Assembly: GCA_900753685.1 (NCBI GenBank)
Contig: CAAEAB010000204.1
Location: 1 to 7,697, forward strand
Direction of reading: 5' to 3'
DNA: 7,697 bases
Origin: Lachnospiraceae bacterium
GTDB lineage: Bacteria; Bacillota; Clostridia; Lachnospirales; Lachnospiraceae
The notes beneath the pieces were generated by a model. The model ran no database searches. It had not been told where the DNA came from and was given only the letters and a program-made list of their open reading frames with translations. Shown piece after piece: positions 6,161-7,697 of the stretch. Position 1 is the first letter of the stretch. Each line of letters begins with the position of its first letter. A program made the translations under genes and the position numbers.

Positions 6161-6533
6161 GATAATCCTTTATATTTTTCTTTAACCTTCCTCTAAGCGT
6201 TCCCCTTGCACTGGTATCTCCCTCTCCTCCGGCATCCGGCAGCCCCGCATGATGCCCCGCAATGCAATAGCTTAAAAGCTGATACATTCCGCCTTGATTC
6301 CAGCAAAGCTTTGCTCCGGCCGTCGAATGATCCCCCCGTTCCTTACTGCCCCGAATTCTTTTTTGAAATTCTGGTGAATACTTGCCGATATCATGCAAAA
6401 GGCCACAGCAATACCCCCAATCATAGACGCCAAATTTTGCCGCAAATTGAGCACACAGCTTGGCCGTATTTACCAAGTGCTCTTTTAAAAGCTGCTCTTC
6501 TTTTTTATCATTGATATGCGCCAGATATCGCAT
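6081..6533 (-). pseudogene. cas3: Truncated cas3: HD-nuclease part fused to CRISPR repeat and spacer
   Basis: The first 124 of 150 residues look like the start of a type I-C Cas3, the nuclease-helicase that degrades target DNA after Cascade binding. The typical opening MRYLAHI is followed by HD-nuclease motifs: H19 (EHLVNTAKL), H47-D48 in LLHDIGK, D68-H69-S70, and H94-H95 in AGHHAGLPD. Later HD-domain residues and the entire DExD/H helicase (several hundred residues) are missing. From residue 125 on, the frame is encoded by the CRISPR half repeat, the spacer and the terminal repeat, ending at a TAG in the latter. I place the start at the ATG at 6533, which fits the family N terminus and has AGGATGGTGAG upstream. 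In-frame starts at 6545 (ATG) and 6551 (TTG) exist. No other cas gene is in the window. The 17-kDa product may still be made, but cannot support interference. Confidence 0.85.
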
Positions 6534-6589
6534 TTTACTCACCATCCTCAAACTTTTTATTTTCGTCTCAGCCTTCCTTTATGTTATCC

Positions 6590-6595
6590 ATTATA
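6590..6595 (-). promoter_or_regulatory. Possible -10 element of the cas3 remnant
   Basis: A perfect TATAAT on the minus strand lies 57 bp upstream of the cas3 ATG. No good -35 is found at 16-18 bp (best is TGTGAA at 17 bp). It may be the surviving promoter of the lost cas operon, but the evidence is only the hexamer and its position. Confidence 0.3.
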
Positions 6596-6609
6596 CTTTA
6601 TTCCCTTTA

Positions 6610-6659
6610 GTTTTCACAGTCACTTTTCGGTTTTCATTCCGCGAAAAATAGTGTATAGT
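6610..6659 (+). promoter_or_regulatory. Candidate promoter and direct repeat ahead of the GHKL kinase gene
   Basis: TTTTCA (6631-6636, four of six) and TATAGT (6654-6659, five of six) are 17 bp apart, 20 bp before the ATG at 6680. The ribosome binding site is GGGGTGAG (6666-6673), so the leader would be very short. The heptamer GTTTTCA occurs at 6610-6616 and again at 6630-6636, exactly 20 bp apart and with the second copy overlapping the -35. This could be a regulator binding site, but the motif is AT-rich and only loosely like LytTR direct repeats. Confidence 0.35.
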
Positions 6660-6679
6660 AATACCGGGGTGAGATTACT

Positions 6680-7006
6680 ATGAATTTTTCACAAATCGTT
6701 GCAGGCAATATGGTATCCATGTTCATGAATTGCACTTTTATCGTCATCACAGCGGTCATTCTAATGGGAAAGCCTTCTGACGGCGGCTTGCGCTACTGGC
6801 TTCGGGTGATCGGCACAATTTGTCTGATAGTTATCGGCTGCGCCATACTTGGCGCGGTAATGCTTAAAAACGGCTTGATGGATATTCCTTATCTTTCTGA
6901 AGGCCTCATGGATTATTCACTGTTGATCGGCGGTTCTCTGCTTTTAAAGGCTCTGTACGGAAAAAACAAAAAATCTGTTGGTTTACGATGGTTATCATCG
7001 GAATAA
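6680..7006 (+). CDS. N-terminal membrane part of a GHKL sensor kinase, separated by a frame change
   Basis: A 108-residue hydrophobic frame with three predicted membrane spans (about residues 8-30, 39-62 and 76-94). It starts with ATG seven bases after GGGGTGAG. Its last nine or so residues (after GKNKK) are polar and unlike a membrane protein end, because the frame runs past an A6-C-A6 tract into a non-native phase and stops at 7006. If the reading phase moves back one base at that tract, the protein continues without interruption as GKNKKICWFTMVIIG and on into the kinase described at 6988. I therefore read this as the front end of one AgrC-like histidine kinase with about seven membrane spans, not as a free-standing small protein. 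A genuine short membrane protein overlapping a second gene is the less likely alternative, since the downstream frame has no ribosome binding site of its own. Confidence 0.7.
   Translation: MNFSQIVAGNMVSMFMNCTFIVITAVILMGKPSDGGLRYWLRVIGTICLIVIGCAILGAVMLKNGLMDIPYLSEGLMDYSLLIGGSLLLKALYGKNKKSVGLRWLSSE
6961..6973 (+). other. A6-C-A6 frame-change tract with an in-frame A-AAA-AAC heptamer
   Basis: The tract AAAAAACAAAAAA lies exactly where the coding signal moves by -1. In the upstream frame the codons are GGA-AAA-AAC-AAA-AAA, so A-AAA-AAC (6961-6967) is a canonical X-XXY-YYZ slippery heptamer in the right phase, and C-AAA-AAA follows. The same two A6 runs are also mutation hot spots. Loss of one A from an intact ancestor would give the present arrangement. 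I see no obvious strong stem-loop or internal Shine-Dalgarno signal close by, so mutation, phase variation or a base-call error is at least as likely as programmed frameshifting. Confidence 0.55.
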
Positions 7007-7697
7007 CATTAAATATCGGCAGCTATTTGGGATTTTTGCTGTCACCGGACAAGGTCTTTCGTCTGGCCATCATGGATGAACGGCTGACATATATGTTCTT
7101 TTTATGGGTTATTGCGCCTCTGTGCATGCTTGGGGTATCCATTATATTATACATTACCGGAGCTGGACGACATTACCGCCAATGGCTGGACTATGGAATA
7201 ATCCGGAAAGACATGCTTATTTTCATAAGCAGCTATCCACTTTTACTTGTATTTATTGAACGGATGATCGAACAATTTGAACGGAACAATGGCAGTAACT
7301 TCATGATTACGATTTTACTGCTTCTCATGATTTATGTACTTTTCGTCTACATTAGCCGGCAGGATATGCAAAAGCAGCAAATTGACGCCCAGAAAATCAA
7401 CCTGCAGCAACAAGCCGCTTATATTAAAAATCTTGAAAGTTTACAGCATGAGGTCCGGCGGTTCCGCCACGATTTTAAAAATATGATGTCCGGTATGTAT
7501 CTCCAGGCACAGGATGGGAATATTTCCGCCGTACAGACCTTTATCCAAAATATAACGGCAGATTTCGACCACCAGGTAGAAGGGGAGCTCAAGCTGATGA
7601 ATCAATTGGCCAACATCCATCATCTTGCTGTCAAAAGTCTGGTTCTGACCAAACTAGAACAGATGAAACAGTCCAATATCCATTACCATCTGGAGGT
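6988..7697 (+). CDS. GHKL-family sensor histidine kinase (AgrC-like), 5' part shifted, 3' end beyond window
   Basis: An open frame (phase 1) running to the window edge with 236 codons from the first ATG at 6988. It has membrane spans at about residues 1-18, 35-57, 74-92 and 105-123, then a Gln/Lys-rich helical linker (124-155) likely to form a coiled coil. The dimerisation/phosphoacceptor segment follows: HEVRRFRHDFKNMMSGM, with the RHDFKN H-box and phosphoacceptor His at residue 161 (7468-7470). This box and the multi-span sensor are typical of peptide-sensing AgrC/ComD-type kinases that autophosphorylate in response to a signal and pass the phosphate to a LytTR response regulator. The ATP-binding GHKL domain is expected beyond 7697. 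No ribosome binding site precedes 6988, and an open reading with native-looking sequence begins upstream at the A tract, so translation should enter from the frame starting at 6680. The ligand is unknown. Confidence 0.82.
   Translation, partial: MVIIGITLNIGSYLGFLLSPDKVFRLAIMDERLTYMFFLWVIAPLCMLGVSIILYITGAGRHYRQWLDYGIIRKDMLIFISSYPLLLVFIERMIEQFERNNGSNFMITILLLLMIYVLFVYISRQDMQKQQIDAQKINLQQQAAYIKNLESLQHEVRRFRHDFKNMMSGMYLQAQDGNISAVQTFIQNITADFDHQVEGELKLMNQLANIHHLAVKSLVLTKLEQMKQSNIHYHLE

Noticed and set aside
6206..6514. Plus-strand 102-codon open frame opposite the cas3 remnant
   Set aside because: The HD motifs are on the minus strand. This frame has no recognisable domain and a Pro/His-rich shadow composition.
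6077..6533. A new minimal stand-alone HD-nuclease defence gene
   Set aside because: The C-terminal 26 residues are encoded by CRISPR repeat and spacer sequence and the conserved part stops mid-domain, so a truncated cas3 is the simpler explanation.

Overview
The window looks like chromosomal DNA of a spore-forming, moderately AT-rich Firmicute, most likely a clostridial gut anaerobe of the Lachnospiraceae type. The basis is a full-length Spo0A, strong GGAGG ribosome binding sites, glycogen synthase, a GHKL/AgrC-type kinase and a type I-C CRISPR remnant. The family-level assignment is inference.

Left part (27-3548, all minus strand): glgA (glycogen synthase), spo0A (master sporulation regulator, GTG start) and a membrane-anchored M23/LytM-type peptidase. 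Each has its own upstream region. The spo0A upstream region carries a near-consensus promoter. Behind it lie five GACNT blocks repeating every 10 bp, three of which resemble Spo0A boxes and sit 20 bp apart, suggesting autoregulation. The glgA -10 element lies inside a near-perfect 21-bp palindrome.

Middle (3629-5986, plus strand): a compact operon of a TetR-family regulator, an ABC ATPase and an ABC-2-type permease, with overlapping reading frames. A 19-bp palindrome between promoter and ribosome binding site is the probable operator of the TetR protein. The operon probably encodes a self-regulated exporter of unknown substrate. Its promoter faces away from that of the M23 gene.

Right part: on the minus strand (6077-6533) is the most unusual object, a deletion scar of a type I-C CRISPR-Cas locus. 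The N-terminal HD-nuclease part of cas3 runs directly into the 3' half of a type I-C repeat, followed by one 36-nt spacer and a degenerate terminal repeat. The cas3 helicase, all other cas genes and the rest of the array are absent. The reading frame continues through repeat and spacer and stops in the last repeat. From 6680 to the window edge (plus strand) is a multi-membrane-span GHKL sensor kinase split by a -1 frame change at an A6-C-A6 tract that contains a slippery heptamer in the correct frame. It is either a frameshift mutation, a phase-variable tract, a sequencing error or programmed frameshifting. The kinase is cut off by the window end.

I found no tRNA, rRNA, insertion sequence, complete CRISPR-Cas system or strong intrinsic terminator. 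No gene-free stretch exceeds 300 bases.
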